DNA from: Physella acuta
Lineage: Eukaryota; Mollusca; Gastropoda; Physidae
Length of the DNA stretch: 64,000 bases
NCBI RefSeq assembly: GCF_028476545.1
Contig: NW_026733191.1
Span: 51,001-115,000, forward strand
Reading direction: 5' to 3'
A program made the translations under genes and the position numbers. Numbering within the stretch: position 1 is the first letter of the stretch; the number at the start of each line of letters is the position of its first letter. Below, piece by piece: positions 1-16,727 of this stretch. The notes beneath the pieces are model-generated. The model was not told where the DNA came from. It saw only the letters and a list, made by a program, of their open reading frames with translations, and ran no database searches.

Positions 1-262
1 TATTTTATAAGAAGACATTAGTGTCGCACCTAGTTGTTATGTGCAGGAAAGAGAACTACGGTCGCCTGGAGATTGTTTTACCTGAGGTGGATGGCGATGG
101 GTCGATTAAGTGAGCCCTCCCCCCCCCCTCCCTCCGCCTCCACCCCCTTGTACCTGGTATGTAAATTTGGGAAAAAAACGTAATGTGATATCCTATTGTA
201 TTCTGACCAATGTAGATGGGTTTTTTTTTGGTTTTTTTTATGCCTTTACTAGTTACAATTAG

Positions 263-388
263 GTGGTAAATTTGGGGGCCCCTAAAAATCGGGGGCCCGT
301 AGCTGCAGCCCTTTCAGCACCCCCCTTAATCCGCCACTGTCTGCAACCTTGGGCAATTCAGCCACCCCTTTCTTAACTACGCCACTGT
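263..388 (-). mobile_element. ends of two hAT-type MITEs (fragments)
   Basis: Two neighbouring stretches each finish, read on +, with CGCCACTG: 263-339 (ending AATCCGCCACTG) and 342-388 (ending AACTACGCCACTG). Reversed, they start CAGTGGCG, the usual start of short hAT elements in this window. Their other ends are not seen. The upstream 120-240 region holds only C and T runs and looks repetitive. Assignment to hAT rests on the terminal motif alone. Confidence 0.4.
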
Positions 389-467
389 ATTGTTATATTT
401 CAAATGAGAGATCAGTTCATACAAGAGCGAAGGACGATATACATAAGTACTAAAGTAGGCCTAGACT

Positions 468-701
468 CAGTAGCGTAGCGAGGGGGGGGGACATATGTCC
501 CCGGGCGCCGAGCTTATGGGGCGCCAAAATGGGTTGGAAAAATAAATTGAAAGGTTGAGGGGGGTGCAAATGAAAATCTCGAGGGGGGTGCAAATCGAAA
601 GTTTGAGGGGGGGGGGGGGGTGGAAATCAAAATCTCGAGGGGGGGGGGGTGCAAATCGAAAAGTTTGTCCCCGGGCGCCGGGAAGGGTCGCTACGCCTCT
701 G
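468..701. mobile_element. hAT-type MITE, family A, intact ends
   Basis: The element starts CAGTAGCGTAGCGA and ends TCGCTACGCCTCTG, so the ends are inverted repeats. It is flanked by a perfect 8-bp target duplication CCTAGACT (460-467 and 702-709), the hAT length. The inside is low-complexity: G runs alternating with GTGCAAATCGAAAGTTT and CCCCGGGCGCCG. Other copies lie at 8920-9112, 16971-17175 and 49629-49923. It has no coding capacity; reading frames across it on both strands are G/C-run artefacts. Confidence 0.8.
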
Positions 702-709
702 CCTAGACT

Positions 710-1200
710 ATATAGTTCTTCACAAATATTCGCGTACTGCTGCTCAGTTTCCAGTCGCAGAATATCGCGTTTCAAATAGTGCTAATGCCTGGTTTTAAAA
801 AAAAAAATCAAATTCAGTGTGCTGACGTTGACTTAGGCAGGTGACTTGGAAGATCATGTGCATCCTCTCCTCTGCAGGCAGTGTCAAAATAACAAATCTG
901 AAGGTAAAGCTAAAAATAAAAGCCAAATCAAATTCCAACAACCAAACTGGATTATTAACTAATCAATGTATCGTTTATTTGCTGTAATCGGATAACATAA
1001 TAAATGCAAAAGAATAATTAACATTAAGAAATGAATGTTTTCTAACTATATGAGTATATGTCAATATTATAATTATAGGCTATTTAAATATTTTACTCGG
1101 GTGATTCAGATTTATATATTATATATGCATTGGTTATTTTTTGTAACAAATAACGTTCTTTTCAAAATCGGTATCGCCACCATTTAATTTAGACTAAAGT
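710..1200. other. AT-rich intergenic stretch, nothing recognised
   Basis: Unique-looking AT-rich sequence upstream of the cathepsin D gene. I see no open frame of interest, no RNA gene and no repeat copy. An E-box-like ATCATGTG lies near 853. Confidence 0.4.
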
Positions 1201-1242
1201 AGTCGCAGTCGGCCATAACAATTTTGTTGTCTTTTTTTAACT

Positions 1243-1252
1243 GTCATGTGAC
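1243..1252 (+). promoter_or_regulatory. M-box/CLEAR-like E-box upstream of cathepsin D
   Basis: GTCATGTGAC lies about 200 bp before the cathepsin D start codon. It matches the extended E-box (TCATGTGA) bound by MiT/TFE factors (TFEB, MITF), which control lysosomal genes including cathepsin D in vertebrates. The match and position are seen; function is inference. Confidence 0.4.
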
Positions 1253-1450
1253 AAAGTCAACTCATATCGACGTGATAACGGAGTTTACAGGCCGATTAAA
1301 GATAAATCTGCCTATATATTTCTGACGCTGGTTGTCTCTGCCTCTGTCAAATCAGTGAATTTGTTTATCATTTAAAAATTCACTGGTAGATCTAGATCTA
1401 GTGATCTAGAAATCTAGTTGCATTAGGTTGCAACGTTAACATTCGCCACC

Positions 1451-7254
<5,804 letters not shown>

Positions 7255-7914
7255 TGTAAATTGTTTTCTTTGAAAAAAGAAATTTAGACATTCACCAACA
7301 GCTTAAAAAATTAATTAGAAACAAATTTACCTTTTTTTCATACCAGGAACAGAATTTAATTAAACATAAGCAATTAGATCTTAGCAGATTTTTTTTATGA
7401 TTTTTGTAATTAGCTTAAAAAAAAAAAGACAGCTTCTGTTCACTCTTTTTTCTTAAATTTAATTTTCAAGTATTAATGTTGTACACACGAGCACATTTTA
7501 TGTGCAGAATTTATTTGCACTAGTTAGTGAGTGATTATTGATCTCACCTGAGTTTATTTTCAGATTTGAAACATTTTAATTGTAATCATTCCATCTTTGT
7601 ATTGTTTCTTTCAACTTTTGCTGTTGCATAATAGAAAGATTACCTCACAATCTGCAAGAAACATCTTCAACATGAATTCTTTGTTTTGAATCAACATTTA
7701 AAATAATGTAAATACAAAGTAGCAGATTGAAATGTATTGTGCCTTTTACTTTCTTAGCTTTCACAGCTTGTTGCTATCGTTGAAATTGTGTGCTTTTCAT
7801 GTAGGTTAGGAAAACTACTTTTATATTGAAAGCATGAGACACAACAGTGGCAATTATAATTAGTTTAAGCTTGCAATATTATTAATTCTTGTCTGATAAC
7901 AGCTTTCTTAAATT

Positions 7915-7920
7915 AATAAA
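7915..7920 (+). terminator. poly(A) signal of the cathepsin D gene
   Basis: AATAAA about 660 bp after the stop codon, followed within 30 bases by a G/T-rich stretch (TTGTGTGG). This fits a cleavage site near 7940. An earlier alternative signal is not obvious. Confidence 0.55.
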
Positions 7921-8092
7921 AAAAATTGTGTGGAAAAAAGTGTATTTCTGTTTGATATTCCTACATTTTACCGATTGTGGTGATAAAGCATGTTTAATTA
8001 TAATGTAGTTGGTGATGCACAAGGAGACTAATTGTTTGGACTATTACAACTGGTTGCATAACTTGATTTTGAAGTACACATCTATAATATAA

Positions 8093-9303
8093 TCGGGCTG
8101 AGCGTGTCCTTCCGTCCGTCATCGCTATAGATTTTGGGACTATAAAAGTAAGCTACGCACCAAGCTGTGCTTTTCAGTGCACCGCAGTGTCTTATTACAA
8201 GTAAAAGAGTAGGGTTTGTTTATATAGCGGCATAGAGCTATTTTATAATTTCCACTGTTTGTACAATTTTGCATAACGTAAAGAGAATATTAAATACACG
8301 CACATTGCTAAAACATATTAAAAGGATCAATGTCAAATATTGTTTTCTTTTTTATGCCTGAGAAAGGTGGAAACATTTTAATAACGTAATAACAGTAGGC
8401 TAGAAAAATCAAATTAATTTAACTCTTTTTTCTAATTTTGACAAGGGAGGTAATTCAAAAATAAATTTAACTCACGCTAATAAAAAAAAAATGTGAATGC
8501 AAATGTACGGACGTACTAGAAGGAATTAGTGTTGCAATAATATAATTAGCAAAATGTGAATGCAAATTGTGCGGATGCGGATTGTTAGAAAATTATAATT
8601 AGCATGGATTGATAAAAGGCAATCTTTTATTTATTTCATTCACTGAATTTACTGTTTACTATTTATAATTTTTAATCGACTATTCCGCAATATTATAGGC
8701 GCGTCATCACCTTCATTGGGTGGATGGTGCGCAATGGTTTTAGTTATGAAACTCTATTGTAAATTTTTAAAATTTAAAGTACTGGGGGAAAAATGCGTGA
8801 ATGGATAAAGTGAAATATTTAGGTGAAACACGGATATTTTAAATACTGCCTATTATTTATACTGTTTACTAATTATTATTCTATCTTTCGGTTTGAGGAC
8901 AAGTTAGGGGTTTTATAGGAGAGGCGTAGCGAGGGGAGGGCATATGTCCCCGGGTGCCGACCTTAGGGGGCGCCAAAGTGGGTTGGAAAAAATGTGCGAG
9001 GGGGGGGGTGGGGGTGGAAATCGAAAGTTTTAGGGAGGGGGGGAAGGAGTGCAAATCGAAAGTTTGAGGGGGGGTGCAAATCACCGGAAAGGGCGCGATT
9101 TGGCGCTACGGGCTAGACTGTGAGCAATATGCCTGTATGAATGCATTTAAATTGTGTCTATGTTATGAGTGTTGTGTTTGTTTGTTCGTTTTTTTTTTTT
9201 TTTTTTTTTTTTGCGTTCGTTTGTGTTGTGTTTAGTTTTGTTCTGTTCCCAAGTTGGTACATTTTAAAAAGATTTACCGTGGCGGAGCACGGGATGCAGC
9301 TAG
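8093..9303 (+). mobile_element. Helitron-like non-autonomous element
   Basis: Starts TCGGGCTGAGCG after an A and ends GGGATGCAGCTAG before a T. This fits Helitron rules (5' TC, 3' CTRR, insertion between A and T, no target duplication). The G/C-rich segment just before the end (ACCGTGGCGGAGCACGG) could be the terminal hairpin. No Rep/helicase frame is present, so it would be non-autonomous. A family A hAT MITE lies inside (8920-9112). Other identities for the ends are possible. Confidence 0.45.
8920..9112. mobile_element. hAT-type MITE, family A, decayed copy nested in the Helitron-like element
   Basis: Begins AGAGGCGTAGCGAGGGG, contains the family words CATATGTCCCCGGG and GTGCAAATCGAAAGTTT, and ends near TGGCGCTACGG. 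The right end is degraded and no target duplication can be read. Confidence 0.6.
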
Positions 9304-9361
9304 TACTTATATAGCCAATTGTAATAACAGATGGCAATTATCTTATTCTACCAATGAGATG

Positions 9362-9560
9362 AGAATAGCTGGGGACAGCAAGGTATCTGTTAGAGGAAAT
9401 AAAATGAAAACTACTGCCTTGTAGTTTGTCCTTAGGTGGATAGAGTATATGGAAGAAAAGTCAAGTCATATACCTAGCACATTGACACTAATCACTAAAT
9501 AATACTTGGAGGAAATGCCCTCTAGTATCTTACAATTTAGAATAAAGGAGAAGACCTGAA
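9362..9560 (+). mobile_element. SINE body fragment (SINE type 2)
   Basis: Shares AGCTGGGGACAGCAA, the CTGCCTTGTAGTTTGTCCTT segment and GGAAGAAAAG with the copies at 21228-21460 and 4690-4870. It lies just beyond the SNRPC poly(A) site. Confidence 0.5.
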
Positions 9561-9648
9561 CAAAGCAGAGTTCTGTAGTTACTGTTTATATCCTGCAAAA
9601 ATAATACCACCACTAGAGAGAAAACAATTTTTCAGTACAAAAACAAAT

Positions 9649-9654
9649 TTTATT
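9649..9654 (-). terminator. poly(A) signal of SNRPC
   Basis: TTTATT on + reads AATAAA on the - strand, about 95 bp after the SNRPC stop codon at 9749-9751. That is a compact 3' UTR typical of a small housekeeping gene. Confidence 0.6.
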
Positions 9655-9748
9655 CAACAAAGGTTGATACACCCATACAACATTCATTCACAAGTATGAC
9701 TTAAAAACAAAAGTAATATGACTATGTACAAATGAGAGGTGCCAGAGA

Positions 9749-12700
9749 TTATTTTCTTATCATTGGTCGCATTGGACCCATTGGCATCATTCCCATTGGA
9801 GGTCCTCCCATAGGCGGTCCCATTGGCCTCATGCCTTGAAGAAGAAAAAATAACCCAAATTAGTGGTCAAAGAGTTAATTTAGATTATTGTATTCTTTAC
9901 AGAGAAAAGATTGACTCATATATAACGCTCACTTTACTTTCAATAAACTTACAATGGAATAAAAAAATTTTAAAGTAAAAGCTAAATTATTAATATGAAA
10001 TGTGTTATAAAAATTACCTGGCATCATAGGACCCATTGGTCCTGGGCCCATCATTGGCATCATAGGACCACCTGGCCCCATTGGTCCTCTCATAGGACCC
10101 ATTTGCCCTGGCATACCAGGTCCTCCCATCATTGGTTTAGGCATATTTGCTGGCAGAAAAAAAAGCAATTAAAATCTGAGCTTAATTGAAAAGTAGTATA
10201 GCGAGGCTAATGCCTATTTACAACCTCTATGTTAATTCAAACAAAATTAAATCACTTTACCATAGAGAACTATTATATTACATAACAAATCTGACATAAC
10301 TGAACAGTATTTAGGAACAAAAAAATCTAAACATTGATTGATAATAGGGTGTAGCCTAAAAACTACATTTATTTACCTTTAATTTGATACCGATTTTGAT
10401 TATCAAATTTAATCATTAGCCTAAAAAAATATTTGTGAAAAAAAAAACATGTTTGTTTTTAAATGGCCATGATGATATGACTAATACAGTGGGTTAGTTT
10501 TTAAGGAGTGTTCTTGTGGTGTGAATGATCATTCATTGCCAAAGCAGCAGAAATGTGTTGTCTGCTAGATTTTTTCCCATTCAAATACAAGGTGGGCAAA
10601 ATGGACAGGCTTAGTTAGCTGTTGCCTCGATCAAGTTAATTTATGAAGGTTTTTTTTTTACCCTGCATGACTTTTTTTAAAATAATGAAATTAATTTAGT
10701 AGGATGCAATATATAATTTTCTATAGTTTAGAGTATTTTTGAGTATCTTTACCATATAATATCAAACAAAGCAATTCACATTTTGTTTACTTTTATTTTC
10801 TGCTTGATAATATTCTCAGCGATTACACACAAAAAATTTACAACTGGCAAGTTTGCAGTAAACACCTATTGTTCATTGTTAAAACTAGATCGGTATCGTT
10901 GAATAATACAAAAAAATAATGATTATAAGTATATATTTCAGCAATAACCGTGAAACTTTAAAAAATGGAATCACAGTATGGTTGTTTTCGACAGCCTCAT
11001 TACCATGATGATGGTAAAAAAAATAGGTCAAGCGACAGGCTATTGATAGCTAGTTGTGGCAGCTGAGACAATAGACCAGTGCAGAATGGACTATGTGAAA
11101 TGCAGTAAGAAAGAAAATATAACAAACGAGCCGGCCCGCGGCATAACATACGCCGCTATTTAGTTTTTGTTTTTTCTACTTTTCAGTAATTCATAATTTG
11201 TGAATTCGACAGTACCAACGCTGCCACTGAAAATATTTCTTTAAAACACTATAAGTAGCTCGTTAAGGACCCCCCCCCCCCCTTCCTCCCCCCCCCTACG
11301 TTTAAAATTGTTGGCTCTGCTTGTAAACATTTAGAGTGAACATAGCTCACTAAAACCATTTAGGGGTGGGGAGGTAGGGAGAGCGTTTGCAGCTTGTTTT
11401 CTAGCGGCTCCCAGAAGAGAATTATATATATAGACTATTGCATGTAACAAGAATTAAAACACAAGTAACAATATCTGTAAACACTTACGCCCTCCAGGTG
11501 GTGGAATCATAACACCTCCAGGTCCCTGCATACCCGGCCCTGTAAAGGGATTGGCACTGATTTTTCCAGCTTGGTACGCAGCAGCTGTTGACAGTTTAAA
11601 AAAAAAACATTTAAGAATGTTTTCACAAAAGTATTTAGCAACAAAATAAAAGTGAATAATTTATCTTGTTTTAAAGAATTAACTTGCAAGTGAAATCAAA
11701 ACTTACTAGTATCATCGACCAGTTTCTGGACTTGTTCTTCCAACCATTTCTGATAGTAAAGTCTCACATTCTCCTTGTGTTTACGACCATTACAATGGGT
11801 CTTTCTGACTGAGGGCTAGAGAAAATATTTACTTATTATATAAAAAGTACATACATAAGGGGTAAGGCTCCTTAAAAAAACTTCTTTAATTTTTGTAAGC
11901 CTTATTTATTTGTGTGTGTATATAAGTTAGGGTACTTAAGGGAAAATATTTGAGTGCATCAGGCTCAGCTGGCAATTTTTTGTTACAGAAAACACTCTTA
12001 AAATTTTTTCTTTTATTTTTCAAAAGCAGGCAGGTGAAATATTAAAATTAATTGCTAAACTTAATGGTATTTCACCATATAAAATTTTGAAAGAGTCCAG
12101 GTAATAAATTAGGACTAGGCATAAACAAAGAATCAATAACTTTGACAGACAAGTTTTTTTTTTAAAACTAGGAGCCAATGAAAGTTAGACAAAAAGATAC
12201 TTTGTCTCAGTATCGCTGATAGAAAATTCTCAAACAAGAACTTATTCAGAAATACACAATAGATACTTTTTTTGCATACAACTGGACTAAAGGCTTGCTG
12301 TAATTTCCTCTCAATATTCAACACATGCAGGCGTTCCATTACATTCTACCACATGAAATACAAAAAGTAGTATGGAGAAAACTTAAGTTTTAGTTACTTA
12401 CAGAGTCATGTGTCAAATAGGTGTCGCAGTAATCACAATAATATCTGAAACAAGAATGCAGTAGATAATTATATTACATCAATACCATTAATGTGAAAGT
12501 GGTTTGTGTAACAACTGTGTAGCTTTTAAAAACAAAACATAAGAAGACTCCTCGATTTTGTACTATCAAGTCTGTGATTAAGTATGTGAAAAAATAATTG
12601 ACTTAAGTTTTGTGTTTATATTTGCTCTTTTAGAGTGTGCTCTTAAATATTTGCTTCTTTTAGGGCAACATATATGGCATGAATAGGATAACATGTTTTA

Positions 12701-15700
12701 GTTCTGAATAGGATAACAATAAGCCAAAAACAAACTAGATTGATATAAAGATGTTTTCCTTTTTCATGGCTGGACGAGCTGAGTTGGTTTTATTGTTATG
12801 GAACAAAGATAATTATACCCTATTTAAAAGGTAGGCCTAAGCTAATGTGCCCCTTATAATTTTTAAAGTTGTATGTGGCTAGGTTTCTCTCCTTACATCA
12901 CCTGGAGTGTAATAATTCAATGCCATCTCAGATTTTGCTAAACATCGTTAAAGTATCAAAAACAAATTAAAGCTATATAGAAAATTTTAGTTCATTTGTA
13001 GGATAATTCCAAGTGACAATGTAAAATCAGCATCATTAAAGCACAACCACAGGTATTTGTTCCTCATTACTACTAGAATACAACAGGAATTAGAACCTAC
13101 TGAAGCAAAAAAATTATTTTATATTGATACAATATTCATGTGTGACCTCACACTGTCAATATACAGATGCAGCATTATTGCTTGAAACCCAGCCTAGTTG
13201 GAGGACATTCTATCTTGCACTGACACTTTGCAAACTTCCCTAAAATTTTTAATATTTGAAATTTGGAGAGGGGACATTAGAATTTTAGAATGGCTTGATT
13301 TAGGTGGGGCAGAGGAAAAAAAGGTTGTGAACAATGATATTCCTCTAGAACCTAGATACTCGAAATTGGGCCCTTGCTCGAGTCCGTAAGTTGGATGTCC
13401 CAGAGTTCACCTTACTGATGTTGGGGAAAGACTGAGGGCATAGTGCTGACCACACTATCCAGCCTATGGACAGAGGACCCAGAAACAGGTGAACTTTTTT
13501 TTTACTTTTTAAAAGCTAGATTTATTCAAATCAGTAAAAAAATATATTATAAAAAGTAGGACGCATTTAATTTGCACAGAATGCTCTACTATGCTAAATC
13601 AGTTCTCTAGATTGAATGCAACCGAATTTGTTTCGTCTTAGCAATTCAATGCTGATCAAAGGGAGGCGCTTGTTAAAAAAAAGAATAGAATCTAGATATG
13701 GTAAAAAGACAGTACAGCAGTAGTAGGACAGACAGATGAAAGATGTAGCTTAATAGCTAGTTCAAACTGTTCTTTAGTAAGGTTAGTGTTTTTATCTGGC
13801 ATGAGTGGTAGTTGTTCTAAGTCTATAAGCCTATGTGAACTTACAAAAAACAAAAATGACCAGAATTAGAACTGTTTTAAATATAAGATTTGGGGGGGGG
13901 GGGGGGGGTGTGATGTGGGGGGGGGGGGGGGGGGGGGGTGAGGGAGTAACATCCCCAACAATCTCATGTTCATTCCTATGACATATGATATAATTAGGCC
14001 TGCTGAAGTTTTGAACTCACAGAGATTCTACCAAACCATGGTTGAATATTCCGCCCGCAGGCAAGAAAACATAATGCAGCAATCTAGTGAGTGAAGATGT
14101 TTGTACATTTTATGAAAACAAATATTTTTTTTAAAATCACATTTAGGGCAATTTTCAGTAAGATAGGCCTATTATTAAATATAATAAAATTTTGGCAACA
14201 AATTGTGTGTTGCCTATAAACAATGCTTATTTGAAAGTTTTGGGGGGGGGGGGGGGGGGGGTGACCCTCTTTGATAACATAGTTTTTAATTTTTAATAGG
14301 GCCTAATCTTTCAAAACCCTAAAAATAAAATACGTTAAAAATTGGGTGTGGGGAAATTGCGAGACGCGAAAAGCGAAATGGCGAGGCGGGAAAATGCGAG
14401 AAGGGTGCGAAAACGGTCGGTCACGTGACTTTTTTGTCTCGCATTTTACCACAAGCCGATACTTACGCTGGGTGGTGTTGAAATGCGAAGATTTCTGCAA
14501 AAAATTTACCGCACCCGATTTTCAGTGGTATTTGGTCAAGACTTCAAAGACGTTTCGTTTACATTGTTAAAACTTCCGATTTTTCCGTCGCTAGACATAC
14601 TGATGATTTGTCAACTCCCCCCATCTTTTGTGTCGACTTAGAATACCACCTTGTTCGAAACCGACGGAAATACCACAGACGATAGATCAACTTCTGTCTT
14701 TTGTGTGGAACGCCGAGGCCGCCTGGTTTACCGTCTTTGAAGATCGCTGTGCCCGGATCCGCTGCCGCCGCAAACATATTTTCTATTGTTGCATAGAAAT
14801 TTTGTATTATAGCCGCCGCCTACGATTTTTTTCTAGCTTTTTTTACCATATAAATCTAAGCACAAGGAAATGCCTACATCATTTGGATACAACAAAATAA
14901 AGTGACGTCACCGATATTATCAGTTGGTCGTGCTATATCGTAAGCTATGCGACTACTTCAAATATTTTTAAAACCAAGTTGAACTTATCTGAATTTTTTG
15001 GTTTTGGTGGTGGTGTTATTTGGGGTCTTCCATAAATGACGTCACACTCGTAGGGGGGGGGGTCTGTAATTTTATGACGATGTGTGATGAGGGGGAGGAG
15101 GGGGGGGGGGTTAGATGTGAAGTCACACTATAAAAAAGCAATGTTAGAAAAATAATTTTAGACGTTTTTTCGCGTTTTAGAAAACTGTTTTAATACATTG
15201 TAATAGGAATTGATTAAAATACTCAATTTTTACCGAAATTAGACAAGATTTTGGGAAATTATAAAAAACGGAAAACAGATGTTGAGCGTGCGGATGATGA
15301 TGATGAGAACATGGGTGCCAGTGTTGTTTGTGGGATGAACGAGGAGGTCAACTGTGATGAGAATGTGAAATGTTGTGAATATGGATTGGAAGAAGTAGCA
15401 AAAGAAAAATGTATAAATGGGAGTCTAATGAACTGGGTTGGGTGTACTATGTGTGAAAGATGGTGTCACGAGGTGTGTTTGAGGACTGTTACAGAAGATT
15501 TTGTTTGTAAATTTTGTTTGTAATTAAAATTACTTAATAAAAAAATAAATTGCACTTTTTAGAATTGTTTATACTTTTACACTTTTTGCAAGTACAAAAA
15601 TCCATAAATAGATGTTGCAAAATATCTCTCCTGCTGACAAGACTATACCAATTCACAATGACACAGCTCACGTTTGTATAAACATGAGCGGGCTAGATTT

Positions 15701-16375
15701 TTAAATTAATGCCGACTGAGACGGGATTTTCCTCTCGCTAACAAGAGCGGGCGATGACAGTAGCACAGCAACGATGTTAGGATTTTTAAATAGATAGATC
15801 TATATCTAGATCTATCTATCTTCTTAGTATCTAGATAAAAAATAACAACATACAACACTCGTGTTAAAGGGTATGGCTAAATGCTTGTTTATTTTAAAAC
15901 AAAAAATAAATAATTTAAATAAATAAAGATGGAAAAAAAAAGGAAAATTTTTTTTCGCAAAAAGTGTCTCGCTGTTTACCCTTAATTCCGCAGGTATGTC
16001 TCGCATTACCTTCTCGCATTTTCCCGCCTCGCCATTTCGCTTTTCGCGTCTCACAATTTCCCCACACCCTTAAAAATTCATAATCATAAGTTTAAGCTAA
16101 AATCAAAATGAAAGTATTTTTGTTTTGATAAATGAGGTCTATCAGATGGTGCCATCAGGGCCTACGTTTTCAATTTTTTTTTTTAAATTAAAATTTTATC
16201 AAAGACTTTGACTAACCACCAGTATTCAAGTCAGTAACCAGTGACCCACCAACCACGGGCATTCAACTGCTGGGGTCTGATCTGATTTCTTAACTTTAAA
16301 AAAAAAACTCTAAGGCCTAAAGTTCAGTATTATAATAAAGTATCACATATAAGATATGCAGACTTACTTAGGCAT
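9749..16375 (-). CDS. SNRPC: U1 small nuclear ribonucleoprotein C (6 coding exons)
   Basis: U1-C is a core protein of the U1 snRNP and helps U1 snRNA bind 5' splice sites in the nucleus. Coding exons on the - strand: 16375-16368, 12444-12402, 11815-11707, 11584-11489, 10149-10018, 9834-9749; 474 nt, 157 aa. The N-terminus [17 protein letters not shown], then [16 protein letters not shown], is the matrin-type C2H2 zinc finger (two Cys, two His), nearly the same as in vertebrates. [15 protein letters not shown] follows. From about residue 78 the protein is Gly/Pro/Met-rich (repeats like GPMGPMMP and GGPPMGMMP), as in the family. The first coding exon holds only 8 coding bases (ATGCCTAA) and is separated by a 3.9-kb intron carrying a whole DNA transposon. 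Length matches human U1-C closely. Identification is secure. Confidence 0.96.
10195..11105 (-). repeat. dispersed repeat, reversed relative of 19690-19890
   Basis: The parts 10195-10350 and 11038-11105, read on -, match 19690-19890 on + (shared words: CTATTGTCTCAG, CTATCAATCA, ACTGTTCAGTTAT, ATAGTTCTCTA, ATAGAGGTTGTAAATA). About 690 bases lie between the two parts here but not in the other copy, so this copy is longer or interrupted. It fills most of SNRPC intron 5. Family not recognised. Confidence 0.5.
11122..11265 (-). repeat. dispersed repeat, inverted copy of 2462-2585
   Basis: Reverse-complement relative of 2462-2585. It contains GGCATAACATACGCCGCTAT and TAATTCATAATTTGTGAATT and ends in CTCGTTAA next to a C run. 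It lies in SNRPC intron 4. Confidence 0.55.
13388..13490 (+). mobile_element. SINE type 1 fragment
   Basis: Contains CCAGAGTTCACCTTACTGATG and GGGCATAGTGCTGACCACAC, found in longer copies at 36866-37060 and 41395-41620. Truncated; in SNRPC intron 1. Confidence 0.45.
13890..13941. repeat. two long G runs
   Basis: Runs of about 17-20 G separated by TGTGATGT. A further run of about 20 G lies at 14241-14261. Such runs can fold into G-quadruplexes; they are also common at the edges of the MITEs in this window. Confidence 0.7.
15010..15258 (-). mobile_element. truncated copy of the AGGGGTCATCCATAAATGAC MITE, inside the MULE-like element
   Basis: Reads GGGGTCTTCCATAAATGACG at its start and follows the reversed copy at 1929-2360 through AATACTCAATTTTTACCG and AGACAAGATTTTGG. 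It then stops abruptly next to the PHD-like frame. The missing half suggests deletion or capture during formation of the larger element. Confidence 0.6.
15311..15523 (+). CDS. short frame with a PHD-like zinc finger, carried by the MULE-like element
   Basis: An ATG at 15311 opens 70 codons; the frame is open upstream to about 15251, where acidic and basic residues (KKRKT, DDDDEN) are encoded. The C-terminal third reads [16 protein letters not shown] then FVCKFCL and stop. This has the PHD finger's spacing of Cys and His (C-x2-C...W-C-H-x2-C...C-x2-C) and its Trp. Such fingers often end transposase-like or chromatin proteins. No DDE or other domain is present, so this may be the last exon of a captured or transposon protein. 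Whether it is expressed is unknown; it has its own stop and a downstream AATAAA-like stretch near 15537. Confidence 0.5.
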   Translation: MGASVVCGMNEEVNCDENVKCCEYGLEEVAKEKCINGSLMNWVGCTMCERWCHEVCLRTVTEDFVCKFCL

Positions 16376-16727
16376 TGTTAATTTGTAATGTGTAAATAAT
16401 TAAAGAAAGTATGTAGACATTGATTGCAGTAAAATCAACAAAAACAACGCCGAATCTTGGCACAACACACTCTACAGCACAAAGCGGTCTCCCTAAAACC
16501 TAAAGATAAAATTTAGAAAAGAACACACATATCATTTTCAAGTCGGGCAGAATGTATTGAACGTATTAGATTAAAAAAAAACGCTTGATAATTAATTAGG
16601 CAACAAGCTATTAATAATCTGATCATATTTAAGATAGCAAAAAAAATAATTGCAATTAGATCTATTTCATTGTTTTTCCAAAATGTATTTTTCAATGAGG
16701 TCACATCGTTAGGCTAATGGCGTCATG
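16376..16727. other. presumed 5' flank of SNRPC
   Basis: Sequence just upstream of the SNRPC start codon on -. No TATA box is clear. The 5' UTR and promoter must lie here or beyond the MITE cluster that follows. Confidence 0.35.

Larger units (their letters stand above)
14344..16069. mobile_element. MULE-like DNA transposon with about 60-bp TIRs and 9-bp target duplication
   Basis: Left end GGGTGTGGGGAAATTGCGAG is repeated inverted at the right end (GCGTCTCACAATTTCCCCAC then ACCC). The two ends agree over about 60 bp with about one mismatch, so insertion is recent. Flanks carry a perfect 9-bp duplication TTAAAAATT (14335-14343 and 16070-16078). Long ends starting GGG and a 9-bp target duplication fit Mutator/MULE best; Merlin is the alternative. 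No transposase is seen. Inside are a cut MITE (15010-15258), a PHD-like frame (15311-15523) and a GC-richer block (14590-14780) of unknown origin. It lies in SNRPC intron 1. Confidence 0.8.

Noticed and set aside
1-260. Possible coding remnant at the left edge
   Set aside because: No frame of useful length and no family words I can name; C and T runs suggest repeat debris.
14346-14570. Overlapping frames at the left end of the MULE-like element
   Set aside because: They run through the terminal inverted repeat and have no protein features.
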